Shown in pieces: positions 1 to 12,288 of a stretch of 64,000 bases of DNA. The position numbers were made by a program, and so were the translations under genes. The stretch spans positions 1,550,001 to 1,614,000 of the forward strand of contig NZ_CP035376.1 of NCBI RefSeq assembly GCF_004118975.1, written 5' to 3'. The stretch's first letter is position 1. The number at the start of each line of letters is the position of its first letter. The notes below the pieces were generated by a model. That model did not search any database and was not told the DNA's origin. It saw only the letters and a list, made by a program, of their open reading frames with translations. Source of the stretch: Luteimonas sp. YGD11-2. Its GTDB lineage: Bacteria; Pseudomonadota; Gammaproteobacteria; Xanthomonadales; Xanthomonadaceae.

Positions 1-423
1 CTGCGCGAGCGGGCGCGCATCGTGTTCTGGAAAGCGCGCCTGAAACCCGGCATGCCGGTGCTGCTGGCGGAAGGCGGGTCGCTCGGCAACGCGCTCTTCC
101 TGTGCCTGCCGGGCAATCCGGTTTCGGTGCTGGCCACCTGGCTCATGCTGGGGCGTCGGCTTACCGACGGCCTGCAGGGCCGGGTGGCGCGCCCGCTGCG
201 CAGTGCGCGGCTGTCGCGCGACTGGGACAAGCAGCACGAGCGCCTGGAGTTCCTGCGCGGCCGCCTGCGCGATGACGGCGACGGCCTGCTCCATGTCGAG
301 CCGAACCCGGCCGATGCCTCGCACCGGATGCGCGCGGCGGCGGATTCCGACGCGCTGATCGTGCTCGACGAGGGCGCCCGGCACTACCCGGCGGGCACGC
401 CGGTCGGCGTCATCGCGTATTGA
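1..423 (+). CDS. moeA: Molybdopterin molybdenumtransferase MoeA, C-terminal part (5' end outside window)
   Basis: This is the 3' end of a MoeA-type enzyme, which inserts molybdate into adenylylated molybdopterin in the last step of molybdenum cofactor synthesis. The open frame runs in from the first base, so the true start lies upstream of the window. The visible 140 residues contain the family signature LPGNPVS, preceded by the KPGMP segment, and then the small beta-barrel C-terminal domain (MoeA domain IV). The next gene, 74 bp downstream on the same strand, encodes the MoeB-like adenylyltransferase, which fits a cofactor operon. Family assignment is firm; whether the missing N-terminal part is intact cannot be seen. 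Confidence 0.9.
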   Translation: MRERARIVFWKARLKPGMPVLLAEGGSLGNALFLCLPGNPVSVLATWLMLGRRLTDGLQGRVARPLRSARLSRDWDKQHERLEFLRGRLRDDGDGLLHVEPNPADASHRMRAAADSDALIVLDEGARHYPAGTPVGVIAY

Positions 424-497
424 GCCGCGGCGGGTCCGCCCGGCAGGGGCCCGTGTCGCTTACCGGTGGTTGCGGCGGCGCGGGCGATAATCGGGCA

Positions 498-1634
498 ATG
501 AGCATCGAGGAAATCACTCCGCGCGAGGCGCTGCGCCGCCAGCGCGCCGGCGCGCGGCTTGTCGACGTGCGTGAACAGCACGAGCGCGAGCTGGGAATGG
601 CGGATGGCGCCACCGGCATCGCCCTGGGCGAGCTGGCTGCGCGCATCGCCGGGGCAGCACCGGACGCCGGTGACGAACTGCTGCTGATCTGCCAGTCCGG
701 TGCGCGCTCGCTGCAGGGTGCGCAACGGCTGCAGGCGCTGGGTTACCGCCGGATTGCGTCGGTCGCCGGGGGCACCAGCCGCTGGCAGGCCGAAGGGCTG
801 CCGATGGCGGCGCCGGCCGCGCATGTCGACCCCGATTTCCACGAGCGCTATGCGCGCCACCTGCGCCTGCCCGAGGTGGGCGTGGAGGGGCAGCGACGGC
901 TCGAACGCGCGCACGTGATGATGGTCGGCGCCGGCGGCCTGGGCTCGCCGGCGGCGTACTACCTGATCGCCGCCGGTGTGGGCCGGCTGCGTATCGTCGA
1001 CGACGACGTGGTGGACCGCAGCAACCTGCAGCGGCAGATCCTGCATACCGACGCGCGCATCGGCCATGCCAAGGTCGCATCGGCCGCGGCCGCCCTGTCG
1101 GCGCTCAACCCGCGCGCACGCATCGAACCGGTGGCCGAGCGCGTCACCAGCACCAATGTCGAAGCGCTTCTCGAAGGTGTCGACGTGGTGATCGACGGTG
1201 CCGACAACTTCCCGGTGCGCTATCTGGTCAACGATGCCTGCGTGAAACTCGGCAAGCCGCTGGTCTACGGCGCGGTGCACCGCTTCGAAGGCCAGACCAG
1301 CGTGTTCGACACCGGCGGCCGCCGCGGCGAGGCACCGTGCTATCGCTGCCTGTTCCCGGAGCCGCCGCCGCCCGAAGCCGCGCCCAACTGTTCCGAGGCC
1401 GGCGTGCTGGGGGTGCTGCCCGGCGTGATCGGCCTGCTGCAGGCAACCGAGACGCTGAAGCTGCTGCTGGGCATCGGTGAGCCGTTGCGCGGGCGATTGC
1501 TGCACTTCGATGCGCTGGCGATGCGTTTCCGCGAGACGCGGCTTGCTGCCGACCCCGACTGTCCGCTATGCGCGCCGGGGCGCGCGTTCCCGGGTTATAT
1601 CGATTACGCGGCGTTCTGCGCCGGCGGGAGCTGA
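498..1634 (+). CDS. moeB: Rhodanese-MoeB/ThiF fusion, molybdopterin-synthase adenylyltransferase
   Basis: The protein (378 aa) should adenylylate the C-terminus of the small molybdopterin synthase subunit MoaD. Residues about 5-105 form a rhodanese domain with the active-site loop CQSGAR (Cys65). Residues about 115-378 are a ThiF/MoeB fold with the ATP-binding GAGGLG (144-149) and two zinc-type pairs, CYRC and CPLC. The same frame is open upstream to 420, but the ATG at 498 gives a sensible N-terminus (MSIEEITPREAL) and was chosen. The rhodanese part could supply persulfide sulfur, as in fused sulfur-transfer enzymes; that role is inferred. It lies just downstream of moeA. A role as ThiF is possible but less likely beside moeA. 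Confidence 0.9.
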   Translation: MSIEEITPREALRRQRAGARLVDVREQHERELGMADGATGIALGELAARIAGAAPDAGDELLLICQSGARSLQGAQRLQALGYRRIASVAGGTSRWQAEGLPMAAPAAHVDPDFHERYARHLRLPEVGVEGQRRLERAHVMMVGAGGLGSPAAYYLIAAGVGRLRIVDDDVVDRSNLQRQILHTDARIGHAKVASAAAALSALNPRARIEPVAERVTSTNVEALLEGVDVVIDGADNFPVRYLVNDACVKLGKPLVYGAVHRFEGQTSVFDTGGRRGEAPCYRCLFPEPPPPEAAPNCSEAGVLGVLPGVIGLLQATETLKLLLGIGEPLRGRLLHFDALAMRFRETRLAADPDCPLCAPGRAFPGYIDYAAFCAGGS

Positions 1635-1711
1635 GCGCCAGCGCCTGTCGGCGTTCTTCACGACGGCATCGGCAGGATCGGGTTCCGCTCCGATCCATCG
1701 AGGTGTTCCGC

Positions 1712-2764
1712 ATGTCGTCGCGCTGGTGGTTGTTGTTGCTGCTGCAGGCCTGCCTGCTGGTGCCGGGCACTGCCAGTGCCGCGGATCCCTGTCCGCTGTT
1801 GCGTGCGCAGACCGGGGCTGTCGATGTCGCCACGCGGGTCGCGGCGATCGCCTGCGACGAACACCAGCTCTGGTACCGGCCGTTCATCGATGCCGATGGC
1901 CGCGTGGGCGGTTCCAGCGTGCGCGAAGCCGAGGTCAGCCAGCTGGCCAATGGCGAGCAGGCCTGGCGCCGCGTGGCCGGCTACTGGCGTGGCAGTGGCC
2001 TGCTTGCTGCCGTGGCGCATCGATCCGGAGCGGCGGAGTGCGAATACGCAGGCATGGGCGATGCAGCACTGCCGGCGTGCCGGACCTTCCTCATCGACAC
2101 GCCGTGGTCGGCGGCGTTCGTGTCCTGGGTGGTGCGCCAGGCCGGGGTGCCGGGCTTCAATGTATCGGCCAGCCACGTGTCGTATGTGCGCGATGCCTAT
2201 CGCCAGCCGGAGGCCAACGCATACCGCGTGGTCGCGCCCGAGGCGGCGCGCCCCGCGCGTGGTGACCTGCTGTGCTATGCGCGCTCCGCCGATCGGACCT
2301 TCGGCTTCGCCGGCCTTGCGCAGTTGCTGGCCGCGAGCGACGAAGGGCTGGGGATGCACTGCGACATCGTGGTCGATGCACAGCCGCACCGTGGGCTGGC
2401 GTGGCTGGTGGGTGGCAACGTGTTCGACGGCGTCACCATGCGCATGCTGCCGTTGACCCCGGGCGGCCAATTCCGCGACCTCCCGGTGCGCCAGCCTGCC
2501 GACCTGCCGTGCAGCCCGGACCACCCCGCGCACTGCAACGCCAACCGGCAGGACTGGACCGTGCTGCTGCAACTCAGGCCCGGGGAGGCGCTGGCAGCGC
2601 TGGTGCCGCCGCCCCCGCCGACGCCGGCCGCGCCCGCCCGGGCCCTGCCGGCCGGATTCCCGGTGCAGCCGGCGGGGACGCCTGCCGGGTGCTGCGTCTA
2701 CTGCGTCGCCGGCGATACCCGGGTTCCGCGCTGCCCGCGTGCGGCAGCGGGCGGCGCGGACTGA
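1712..2764 (+). CDS. Secreted DUF2272 (CHAP-like) protein
   Basis: The 350-residue product begins with a clear signal peptide: a hydrophobic stretch WWLLLLLQACLLVPG ending near ASA-AD at about residue 24. The body resembles the DUF2272 family, seen in the segments DTPWSAAFVSWVVRQAG and ARGDLLCYAR, which look like the Cys/His environment of CHAP/NlpC-type amidases. The DTPWSAAF segment and a later MHCDIVV segment could hold the conserved polar residues. The C-terminal 60 residues are Pro/Ala-rich and end in a Cys-rich tail. Activity on peptidoglycan is only a family-based guess. The ATG at 1712 was chosen over upstream starts because the signal peptide follows it directly. The last 67 bp overlap the convergent hydrolase gene. 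Confidence 0.7.
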   Translation: MSSRWWLLLLLQACLLVPGTASAADPCPLLRAQTGAVDVATRVAAIACDEHQLWYRPFIDADGRVGGSSVREAEVSQLANGEQAWRRVAGYWRGSGLLAAVAHRSGAAECEYAGMGDAALPACRTFLIDTPWSAAFVSWVVRQAGVPGFNVSASHVSYVRDAYRQPEANAYRVVAPEAARPARGDLLCYARSADRTFGFAGLAQLLAASDEGLGMHCDIVVDAQPHRGLAWLVGGNVFDGVTMRMLPLTPGGQFRDLPVRQPADLPCSPDHPAHCNANRQDWTVLLQLRPGEALAALVPPPPPTPAAPARALPAGFPVQPAGTPAGCCVYCVAGDTRVPRCPRAAAGGAD

Positions 2765-3564
2765 TCCATCCCGGCCGGGTCCGCTGCGGCTCCCGGATGT
2801 CGCAGAAAACGCGAGATCGCGTCGCCGTAGCCCGGATCGAGGTGGATGTCGTTGTGGCCCGCCTGCGGGAAGTCGAGCACCTGCGTGTGCTGCGGGCGCG
2901 ACGCCACCAGGCGGTCCGCGTGCACCGCCGGCACCACGGTGTCGGCCCCCGCGCGCAGGACCAGCGCCGGGCCCGCATAGCCTGGCAGGGCGGAGGCGGA
3001 CTCGTAGTGGTCGCGCATCAACAGGCGCACCGGCAACCACGGATAGTGGGTCGCGGCGACCGCGGCGAGGCTGTCGAACGGCGTCACCAGCACCAGCCGG
3101 TCCACCCCGCGCTGCGCCGCCAGCTGCACGGCGACGCCACCGCCCAGGCTGCGCCCGATCACCGCGATCCGCCCTTGCGGATGGCGGCGGCGAACCTCGT
3201 CGAACAGCGCGAGTGCATCGCCGACGAGGGCCGGCTCGTCCGGGCTGCCATCGCTGGCGCCGTAGCCGCGGTACGCCAGCAGATACACGCTGTGCGCCGG
3301 CAGCCACGCGGCGAAGTCGCGGCGGTTGTGCTCGACGCGTTCGGCGTTGCCGCCGAAGTACAGCACCGCGTCCTCCCGCCCGGGATTGACGATCCAGCCG
3401 CGCAGGGTGGCATCGCCGCGATCGAGGGCGAAATCCGTTGTGGCAGCGCTGGAGCGCGTGGCCTGCGGGAAGTAGATGAAGCTGCGCTGCTGCGCGTACA
3501 TCAACAGGCACACGCCGATGTAGAGCAGCGCGAGCAATGCGGCCAGGGAGAGGGCGGTACGCAT
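2698..3564 (-). CDS. Alpha/beta hydrolase, membrane-anchored, BEM46-like
   Basis: The protein (288 aa) starts with an uncleaved signal or membrane anchor (residues 3-22) followed by an alpha/beta-hydrolase domain. The nucleophile elbow is GRSLGG (Ser near residue 144), the acid is probably Asp in RAGADTVVP, and the base is His in AGHNDIH. The motif YRGYGASDGSP is typical of the ABHD13/BEM46-like group. The substrate is unknown; esterase or thioesterase activity is a family inference. The unusual 30-residue polar tail lies in the region that overlaps the 3' end of the convergent DUF2272 gene. The DUF1244 gene lies 7 bp upstream on the same strand, so the two are probably co-transcribed. Confidence 0.8.
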   Translation of the reverse strand: MRTALSLAALLALLYIGVCLLMYAQQRSFIYFPQATRSSAATTDFALDRGDATLRGWIVNPGREDAVLYFGGNAERVEHNRRDFAAWLPAHSVYLLAYRGYGASDGSPDEPALVGDALALFDEVRRRHPQGRIAVIGRSLGGGVAVQLAAQRGVDRLVLVTPFDSLAAVAATHYPWLPVRLLMRDHYESASALPGYAGPALVLRAGADTVVPAVHADRLVASRPQHTQVLDFPQAGHNDIHLDPGYGDAISRFLRHPGAAADPAGMDQSAPPAAARGQRGTRVSPATQ

Positions 3565-3571
3565 GTGTGGA

Positions 3572-3871
3572 TCAAGGATGCGCCTGCCGGGCAGCCTCGA
3601 ACGCGGCCAACTGCTCCGGCGTCGCTTCGCGCTGGTGGCGCGCCTTCCACTCGGCGAACGGCATGCCGTAGACGCGTTCGCGGGCGGCCTCCCTGCCGAG
3701 CGCGATGCCGCGCGCGTCCGCCGCCTCGCGGTACCAGTCGGCCAGGCAGTTGCGGCAGAAGCCGGCGAGGATCATCAGGTCGATGTTCTGCACGTCCGGC
3801 CGGTCCTGGTTGAGGTGCTGCAGCAGGTGGCGGAACGCCGCGGCTTCGATTTCGATGGTGGTATCGGTCAT
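3572..3871 (-). CDS. DUF1244 family protein
   Basis: A 99-residue protein of the DUF1244 family, recognised from the segments [11 protein letters not shown] and [13 protein letters not shown]. The paired Cys residues (FCRNCL) are typical of this family, which has no established function. The frame is open upstream to 4027, but the ATG ending at 3871 gives the usual family length. It is soluble, with no signal or membrane segment. It is probably transcribed together with the downstream hydrolase gene, 7 bp away. Confidence 0.8.
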   Translation of the reverse strand: MTDTTIEIEAAAFRHLLQHLNQDRPDVQNIDLMILAGFCRNCLADWYREAADARGIALGREAARERVYGMPFAEWKARHQREATPEQLAAFEAARQAHP

Positions 3872-3977
3872 CGCGAGGGCGCTTCGGGGTGGAACGCCAG
3901 CATCGCGCGCGTACGCGGCGCCTGCAAACCGCGGCCACCATCGGCGACAATGCGCCACCGCGTATCCGACCTGCCCG

Positions 3978-4856
3978 ATGACTCCAGCGCCCGACCAGAC
4001 CGCCCGTATCCTCGATGGCCGCCGCATCGCCGACTCGCTGCTCGACGAGTTGCGGCTGCGGGTGGACGCCCGGGTCGCCGCGGGAAGGCCGCGGCCGACG
4101 CTTGCCGTTGTGCTGGTGGGGCAGGACCCGGCGTCGCAGTCCTACGTGCGCAACAAGCGCCGCGCCGCGCAGAAGGTCGGCATCGGCGCCATCGACATCG
4201 ACCTGCCGGCGGGCACCAGCGAGGCCGAACTCGAGGCGCTGATCGACCGGCTCAACGCCGATACCGATGTCGACGGCATCCTCGTGCAACTGCCGTTGCC
4301 GGGCATTGCCGATGCCAGCCGCCTGATCCAGCGCATCGACCCGCTGAAGGACGTCGACGGCTTCCACCCGGAGAACGTCGGCCGGCTGGCGCTGCGCCAG
4401 TTCGGCCTGCGCCCATGCACGCCGCGCGGCATCACCACGCTGCTGGCCTATACCGACCGCGCGGTGCGTGGGCAAAGCGCGACGATCGTCGGCGTGTCCA
4501 ACCATGTCGGCCGGCCGATGGCGCTGGAACTGCTGATCGCAGGCTGCACGGTGACCAGCTGCCACAAGTTCACCCCGGCCGGGGTGCTCGAGCGCCACGT
4601 GGGCGAAGCCGACATCCTGGTGGTCGCGGTGGGGCGGCCCGGCATCGTGCCCGGGGAATGGGTGAAGCCGGGTGCCGTGGTGATCGATGTCGGCATCAAC
4701 CGTCTCGATGACGGCCGCCTGGTCGGCGACGTCGGTTTCGCTGCCGCTGCCCGCCGCGCCAGCTGGATCACCCCGGTGCCCGGCGGCGTGGGGCCGATGA
4801 CGGTGGCCACGCTGATGCAGAACACGCTCGAGGCCGCGGAGGCGTCGGACGCCTGA
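3978..4856 (+). CDS. folD: Bifunctional methylenetetrahydrofolate dehydrogenase/cyclohydrolase FolD
   Basis: This 292-residue enzyme interconverts 5,10-methylene-, methenyl- and 10-formyl-tetrahydrofolate in cytoplasmic one-carbon metabolism. Diagnostic features are the catalytic SYVRNK (Tyr and Lys), [10 protein letters not shown], the folate-site [15 protein letters not shown], the NADP-binding region [12 protein letters not shown] (the usual Arg of GRSxxVGxP is replaced by Asn) and the C-terminal [11 protein letters not shown]. The start at 3978 gives the normal FolD length; an in-frame upstream extension exists but is not supported. It lies upstream of guaB with a 214 bp gap, so it is a separate unit functionally linked to purine synthesis. 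Confidence 0.95.
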   Translation: MTPAPDQTARILDGRRIADSLLDELRLRVDARVAAGRPRPTLAVVLVGQDPASQSYVRNKRRAAQKVGIGAIDIDLPAGTSEAELEALIDRLNADTDVDGILVQLPLPGIADASRLIQRIDPLKDVDGFHPENVGRLALRQFGLRPCTPRGITTLLAYTDRAVRGQSATIVGVSNHVGRPMALELLIAGCTVTSCHKFTPAGVLERHVGEADILVVAVGRPGIVPGEWVKPGAVVIDVGINRLDDGRLVGDVGFAAAARRASWITPVPGGVGPMTVATLMQNTLEAAEASDA

Positions 4857-4864
4857 GTGTCCCG

Positions 4865-6528
<1,664 letters not shown>

Positions 6529-6529
6529 G

Positions 6530-6795
6530 ATGGCCCGCCCCGACCGCTCCTCCAGACCCGCTCCGCCCTCCACGCCGCGCCCGCCGCGCAAACGCCGGCT
6601 CGGCACCGGCATGGCCGTGCTGGCGCTGGTCGCCCTCGTGCTGGTCGCGTTCCAGTGGTATCGCGGCCACGAGGTCGTGCGCTCGTGCACCGGCAATGGC
6701 GGCAGCTGGGACGCCGAGCGCCAGGCCTGCACCTTCGGCGGCTCCGGCCAGTCGCCATCCTCTTCCACGCCCGCACCTCCCGAGCCCGACCCGCA

Positions 6796-6799
<4 letters not shown>
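6530..6799 (+). CDS. Small single-pass membrane protein between guaB and guaA
   Basis: An 89-residue protein of unknown function. A basic, proline-rich N-terminus (residues 1-24) precedes one membrane segment (about 26-43), so an N-in, C-out topology is expected. The periplasmic part carries the pattern C-x3-GG-x-W-x6-C (Cys53 to Cys67), suggestive of a disulfide-closed turn as in small DUF333-like proteins. The tail is Ser/Pro-rich. It starts 1 bp after the guaB stop and its own stop overlaps the guaA start (ATGA), so it is translationally embedded in the gua operon. A direct link to GMP synthesis is not evident; coding status is supported by position and amino-acid pattern. Confidence 0.7.
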
Positions 6800-8364
<1,565 letters not shown>

Positions 8365-8452
8365 CGGCTGGCGCAGGCGTGCGCGGCTGACCGCCGCGCG
8401 ACGGTCCACATGCCGTCGACGCCGGGATGGACCACCATCGCCGGCACCACCG

Positions 8453-8983
8453 ATGAGCGACGTCCACATGCCTTCCGCACCCGACACCCTGCTGCTGGCC
8501 CCGACGGACCGGGTCCCGAACAATCCGCGGCTGCCGGTGCTGCTGTACCGCTCGGTGGCACGTGGTGCCGACGGGGAGGGGACGGCCTCGGCGTTCGAGC
8601 GGCTGTTCGCCGCCAACGGCTGGCCGGCACAGTGGCGCGCGGGCATCTTCGACTACCACCACTACCACGCCACCTCGCACGAGGTGCTGGGCGTGGCGCG
8701 TGGCAGCGCGACGGTGCTGCTGGGCGGTCCCGATCGCGAGCGGGTGGAGATCGCTGCCGGTGACGTGGTCGTCCTGCCGGCGGGCACCGGTCATTGCCGG
8801 GTGCGCTGCAGCCCCGATTTCCTGGTCATCGGCGGCTATCCCGAAGGGCAGCAGGACTACGACCTGCAGACCGCGCCGCCGACGGACGGAATCCGCGCAC
8901 GCATCGCCGCGGTGCCGGTGCCCCCGCAGGATCCGGTGCAGGGACGGGACGGCTCGCTGGTGCGCCTGTGGGCTGCCGGCTGA
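8453..8983 (+). CDS. YjlB-type cupin protein
   Basis: The protein (176 aa) belongs to the cupin superfamily and resembles Bacillus YjlB: GIFDYHHYHATSHEVLGVARGSA is cupin motif 1 with the metal-binding His and Glu residues, and DVVVLPAGTGHCRV is motif 2 with a further His. No enzymatic function is established for this family. Two in-frame ATGs exist, at 8453 and 8468; 8453 is used. It lies 88 bp after guaA on the same strand and may be read through from it. No signal peptide is present. Confidence 0.75.
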   Translation: MSDVHMPSAPDTLLLAPTDRVPNNPRLPVLLYRSVARGADGEGTASAFERLFAANGWPAQWRAGIFDYHHYHATSHEVLGVARGSATVLLGGPDRERVEIAAGDVVVLPAGTGHCRVRCSPDFLVIGGYPEGQQDYDLQTAPPTDGIRARIAAVPVPPQDPVQGRDGSLVRLWAAG

Positions 8984-9143
8984 GGCTCGACACGCGCCAC
9001 CACATCCGTCGAGGCCGCGAGGAGCAACTGCGGCAGGCGGCGCAGGCGTGGGCTCTGCCGTGCCCTATGCGATCGTCGCGGATGCGCGCTCAGGATGACG
9101 TGTAACGGCATGTACCTGCGAGGCTTCGTTGTAGTGCGCGCTG

Positions 9144-9260
9144 CCCGTCGCGCGCACCGGGGCGTGTGCTCCCCCGGCCGGAGTCCGCGTCCGGCTACCA
9201 CGGCCGGCCGCCGGCCATCCATGGCCGGCTGGGAGCACACGCCCCGGTGCACGCGACGGG
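9144..9260. repeat. Palindromic element A with 30-base arms and an internal shared hairpin
   Basis: Arms 9144-9173 and 9231-9260 are reverse complements at 29 of 30 positions. The 57-base loop contains a second hairpin: GCCGGCCAT (9210-9218) and ATGGCCGGC (9221-9229) separated by CC. A 27-base stretch (9204-9230) recurs inverted in element B. The arms carry the sequence GGGGCGTGTGCTCC. No transposase is present, so this looks like a REP/MITE-like non-coding repeat. Confidence 0.8.
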
Positions 9261-9378
9261 CTATTGCCTGGGCACGCTTCGGTACGAAGAGCAGGGCGGT
9301 CACCGCGGGATCGTCTGCGTGTGCAGCTCGGGTGCTCTTCGCTTTTGATCTTCTTCCCCATGCCACGACAGTTCGGAG

Positions 9379-9490
9379 CCCGCCGCGGCCACAGGGGGAT
9401 GTCCGGAGCCGGCCATGGATGGCCGGCGGCCGGATGTGGGAGCAGGACGCGGAGATATCCGGCTGGGCATCCCCCTGTGGCCGCGGCGGG
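9379..9490. repeat. Palindromic element B with perfect 22-base arms
   Basis: Arms 9379-9400 and 9469-9490 are perfect reverse complements (CCCGCCGCGGCC-type ends). The interior holds a 27-base stretch (9407-9433) that is the exact reverse complement of 9204-9230 in element A, including the GCCGGCCAT-type inner palindrome (9408-9427). The outer arms differ completely from those of element A. It is probably the same repeat family with variable outer arms. Confidence 0.8.
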
Positions 9491-9570
9491 CCGCCAGGAC
9501 TCTCAGCAAGCGCGCCGGGATCCAGAGAAGAACCTAGAATTCCACTCACCTCCGTCGCCGCGGCGCTGTC

Positions 9571-10083
9571 TTGAACAACGAACCCCGGATCACCGCAGCA
9601 GCAACCGCACACACGGTCGACGACGAGCGCTGGATGCGCCATGCGCTGGTGCTGGCCGAACGCGCCGAGCGCGAGCACGACGAGATCCCGGTGGGCGCGG
9701 TGCTGGTGTCGGCGCAGGGCGAGGTGCTGGGCGAAGGCTGGAACCTCAACATCAGCCAGCGCGATCCCACCGCGCATGCCGAGATCGTGGCACTACGCGA
9801 AGCCGGCCGTCGGCTCGACAACCATCGGCTGCTCGGCACCACGCTGTACGTGACGCTGGAACCCTGCGCGATGTGTGCGATGGCGATGGTGCATGCGCGC
9901 GTGGCGCGCGTCGTGTACGCCGCCACCGATCCGAAGACCGGTGCCGCCGGCAGCGTGTTCGACCTGCTCGCCGATCCGCGCCACAACCACCGCATCGACG
10001 TCACCGGCGGCGTGCTGGCCGGGGAGGCGGGGATCCGGCTGACGAACTATTTCCGCCGCAAGCGCGGCAAGCCGCCGCTCTGA
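9571..10083 (+). CDS. tadA: tRNA-specific adenosine deaminase TadA
   Basis: TadA deaminates A34 to inosine in tRNA-Arg(ACG). The zinc-site motifs are clear: HAE (His69, Glu71) and PCAMC (Cys99, Cys102). The core [10 protein letters not shown] and the C-terminal [10 protein letters not shown] match the family. The longest frame begins with TTG at 9571 (170 aa), giving a 20-residue leader before the conserved WMRHAL. The only later ATG (9634) would cut into that conserved helix, and an in-frame stop at 9535 limits extension, so the TTG start is preferred. No good ribosome site is visible before it. Confidence 0.92.
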   Translation: MNNEPRITAAATAHTVDDERWMRHALVLAERAEREHDEIPVGAVLVSAQGEVLGEGWNLNISQRDPTAHAEIVALREAGRRLDNHRLLGTTLYVTLEPCAMCAMAMVHARVARVVYAATDPKTGAAGSVFDLLADPRHNHRIDVTGGVLAGEAGIRLTNYFRRKRGKPPL

Positions 10084-10101
10084 GGCGCTGCGGGCGCCGG
10101 G

Positions 10102-10593
10102 TCAGGGGGCCGGTGGTGGACGACGCAGGCGATGCGCGCGCGCGTGGGCATCGTCCATTTCGTGGTTCACCGCCGCCACCGCCAGCGAGGCCTCGCGGGC
10201 CAGCACCACGCTTGCGGTGAGCATGGCAAGCACCCCGAGCACGGCCAGCAGCGTGGGCAGCTGCGTGAGCCTGTGCCCGAGTAGTGCATCGCCGGCCACG
10301 CTCAGGCTGGTGCCGACGAAGCAGCTGATCGCGACGTAGAAGAGCTGGCTTGCGCGCAGCAGCATCCGGCTGCGGGTGCGCTGCAGGGTGATGCGTTCCT
10401 CGATCACCACCCGCTCGGCGGCGTCGTCGTTGTCGGCGAGCTCGCGCATCAGCCCGCGCGCGCGGTCGATCACCCGCGCAAGGCGCGAGTTGGCGGTGGT
10501 CAGCAGCGCCGCGGTGGCGGTCAGGAACAACGCCGGCGCCAGCATCGAGGTCAGGATGGCGTAGTGGCTGAGTGGCAGTGGTGGCATCGGCAT
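10102..10593 (-). CDS. DUF2721 membrane protein
   Basis: The protein (163 aa) matches the DUF2721 layout: an N-terminal membrane helix (about 12-33, [19 protein letters not shown]), the conserved cytoplasmic segment LARVIDRAR followed by a charged helix, and two further membrane helices (about 82-100 and 108-130). Function is unknown. It converges with tadA (18 bp between stops) and diverges from orn (62 bp between starts). Confidence 0.75.
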   Translation of the reverse strand: MPMPPLPLSHYAILTSMLAPALFLTATAALLTTANSRLARVIDRARGLMRELADNDDAAERVVIEERITLQRTRSRMLLRASQLFYVAISCFVGTSLSVAGDALLGHRLTQLPTLLAVLGVLAMLTASVVLAREASLAVAAVNHEMDDAHARAHRLRRPPPAP

Positions 10594-10655
10594 GGGGAGC
10601 GGAAGCGGTGGGATATGATGCGCCGTCGTTCAATGACACGCGAAAAAGGATGGCG

Positions 10656-11213
10656 ATGGACCAGGCGGGTGAGGGCAGGTTGATCTGGATCGACCTGGAA
10701 ATGACCGGGCTCGATACCGACCGGGACGCGATCCTCGAGATCGCCACCATCGTCACCGATGCGCAGCTCAACGTGCTGGCCGAAGGCCCGGATTGCGCGA
10801 TCGCGCAGCCGCTGACGGTGCTCGAGGGCATGGACGAGTGGAACCGCACACAGCACGGGCGCTCCGGCCTGTGGCGCCGGGTGCTCGAGGAGGGCGTGCC
10901 GCTGCCCGAGGCCGAAGCTCGCACGCTGGCATTCCTGCGCGAGTGGGTGCCCGAGCGCGCGTCGCCGATGTGCGGCAACTCGATCTGCCAGGACCGCCGC
11001 TTCCTGCACCGGCTGATGCCGTCGCTGGAACGCCACTTCCACTACCGCAACCTCGACGTCAGCACGGTCAAGGAACTGGCCCGGCGCTGGGCGCCATCGG
11101 TGCTGCACGGGGTGCGCAAGCAGGCCGCGCATACCGCGATGAGCGACGTGAAGGATTCAATCGCCGAGTTGCGCCACTACCGCGCGCACATGGGCATCTT
11201 CGCCGCCTGCTGA
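10656..11213 (+). CDS. orn: Oligoribonuclease Orn
   Basis: Orn degrades two- to five-base RNA and, in c-di-GMP signalling, hydrolyses the intermediate pGpG. The 185-residue protein has the DEDDh signature: IDLEMTGLD (Asp13, Glu15), [12 protein letters not shown] and a C-terminal [10 protein letters not shown] with the catalytic His and Asp. The ATG at 10656 follows an AAAGGA ribosome site by 5 bases; the ATG at 10650 overlaps that site and is less likely. It converges with cheB (10 bp between stops). Confidence 0.95.
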   Translation: MDQAGEGRLIWIDLEMTGLDTDRDAILEIATIVTDAQLNVLAEGPDCAIAQPLTVLEGMDEWNRTQHGRSGLWRRVLEEGVPLPEAEARTLAFLREWVPERASPMCGNSICQDRRFLHRLMPSLERHFHYRNLDVSTVKELARRWAPSVLHGVRKQAAHTAMSDVKDSIAELRHYRAHMGIFAAC

Positions 11214-11223
11214 CGCCGCGGAG

Positions 11224-12288
11224 TCAGGCCTGCGCCTGGCCCGCCAGGGCCAGCAGGCGCGCGGCGATCGCATCCAGCGGCACGGTCTCGCTGGCCGCGC
11301 CGAGCTTCACCGCCGCGCCCGGCATCCCCCAGACCACGCTGGTCGCCTCGTCCTGCACCAGGGTCGCGGCGCCGGCCTCGCGCATCTCCAGCAGGCCGCG
11401 CGCGCCGTCGTCGCCCATGCCGGTGAGCAGCGCGCCGATCGCATTCGCGCCCGCCGCACGTGCCACCGAGCGGAACAGCACGTCGACCGCCGGCTTGTGG
11501 CGGTTGACCGGTTCGCCGTCATCGATGCGCAGGCGCCAGCCGGCGCCATTGCGCAGCACGGCCAGATGCCGGCCTCCGGGCGGCAGGTAGGCGTGGCCGC
11601 GCAGCACCGGCTCGCCGTCGCGGGCTTCGCGCACGGTCATCGCGGAGTGCCGGTCGAGGCGTTCGGCGAACGCCGCGCTGAAACTGGCCGGCAGGTGCTG
11701 GGCCAGCACCACGGCCGGCGCGTCGGCGGGCAGCTGTTCGAGCACCACGCGCAGCGCCTCGGTGCCACCGGCGGAGGCGCCCAGCGCGATCAGGCGCTCG
11801 TTGCTGCGCACCGGCAGCGGCCGTACCGCCCGCGGCGCCGGAGTCGCCACCGTGGGCAACGGCCGCGCCGGTGGACGCACCCGTGCGCGCGCCGCCTGCC
11901 TGACCTTGTCGACGATCTCCTCGGCATAGCGCTGCAGGCCCCGGGCGACATCGAGGCGCGGCTTGGACACCACGTCCACCGCACCCAGTGCCAGCGCCTG
12001 CAGGGTGGTCTGCGCGCCACGCTCGGTGAGCGACGACACCATCACCACCGGCATCGGCCGCACGCGCATCAGCTGTTCGAGGAACTCGAGGCCGTTCATG
12101 CGCGGCATCTCGATGTCCAGGGTGATGACATCGGGTTGCAGGCGCTGGATCTTGTCGCGCGCGATCAAGGGGTCAGCGGCGGTGCCCACCACCTCGATCC
12201 CGGGATCGGCGGCGAGGATCTCCGACAGCATCTGGCGTACCACCGCGGAATCGTCGACCACCAGCACCCGCGCCCGCGCCGCGCTCAT
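11224..12288 (-). CDS. cheB: Chemotaxis protein-glutamate methylesterase/deamidase CheB
   Basis: CheB removes methyl groups from receptor glutamates and is activated by CheA phosphorylation. The 354 residues comprise a receiver domain (phospho-Asp58 in [11 protein letters not shown]), a Pro/Arg-rich linker (about 140-165) and the methylesterase domain with catalytic Ser in GASAGGTEA, His in AQHLP and Asp in [10 protein letters not shown]. It is the last gene of the cheR-cheD-cheB unit, and its ATG overlaps the cheD stop by 4 bp. Confidence 0.95.
   Translation of the reverse strand: MSAARARVLVVDDSAVVRQMLSEILAADPGIEVVGTAADPLIARDKIQRLQPDVITLDIEMPRMNGLEFLEQLMRVRPMPVVMVSSLTERGAQTTLQALALGAVDVVSKPRLDVARGLQRYAEEIVDKVRQAARARVRPPARPLPTVATPAPRAVRPLPVRSNERLIALGASAGGTEALRVVLEQLPADAPAVVLAQHLPASFSAAFAERLDRHSAMTVREARDGEPVLRGHAYLPPGGRHLAVLRNGAGWRLRIDDGEPVNRHKPAVDVLFRSVARAAGANAIGALLTGMGDDGARGLLEMREAGAATLVQDEATSVVWGMPGAAVKLGAASETVPLDAIAARLLALAGQAQA

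Larger units (their letters stand above)
8984..9570. other. 587-base gap between the cupin gene and tadA
   Basis: No credible gene was found here on either strand. About 40 percent is taken up by two long palindromic elements, 9144-9260 and 9379-9490. A TAG at 9535-9537 closes the tadA frame upstream, so tadA cannot extend into this gap. Confidence 0.6.

Noticed and set aside
384-1505. Minus-strand open frame opposite moeB
   Set aside because: No recognisable family; the opposite strand encodes an intact rhodanese-MoeB protein.
8400-8471. Short direct repeat GTCCACATGCC before the cupin gene
   Set aside because: Only 11 bases long, in a region without other symmetry; could be chance.
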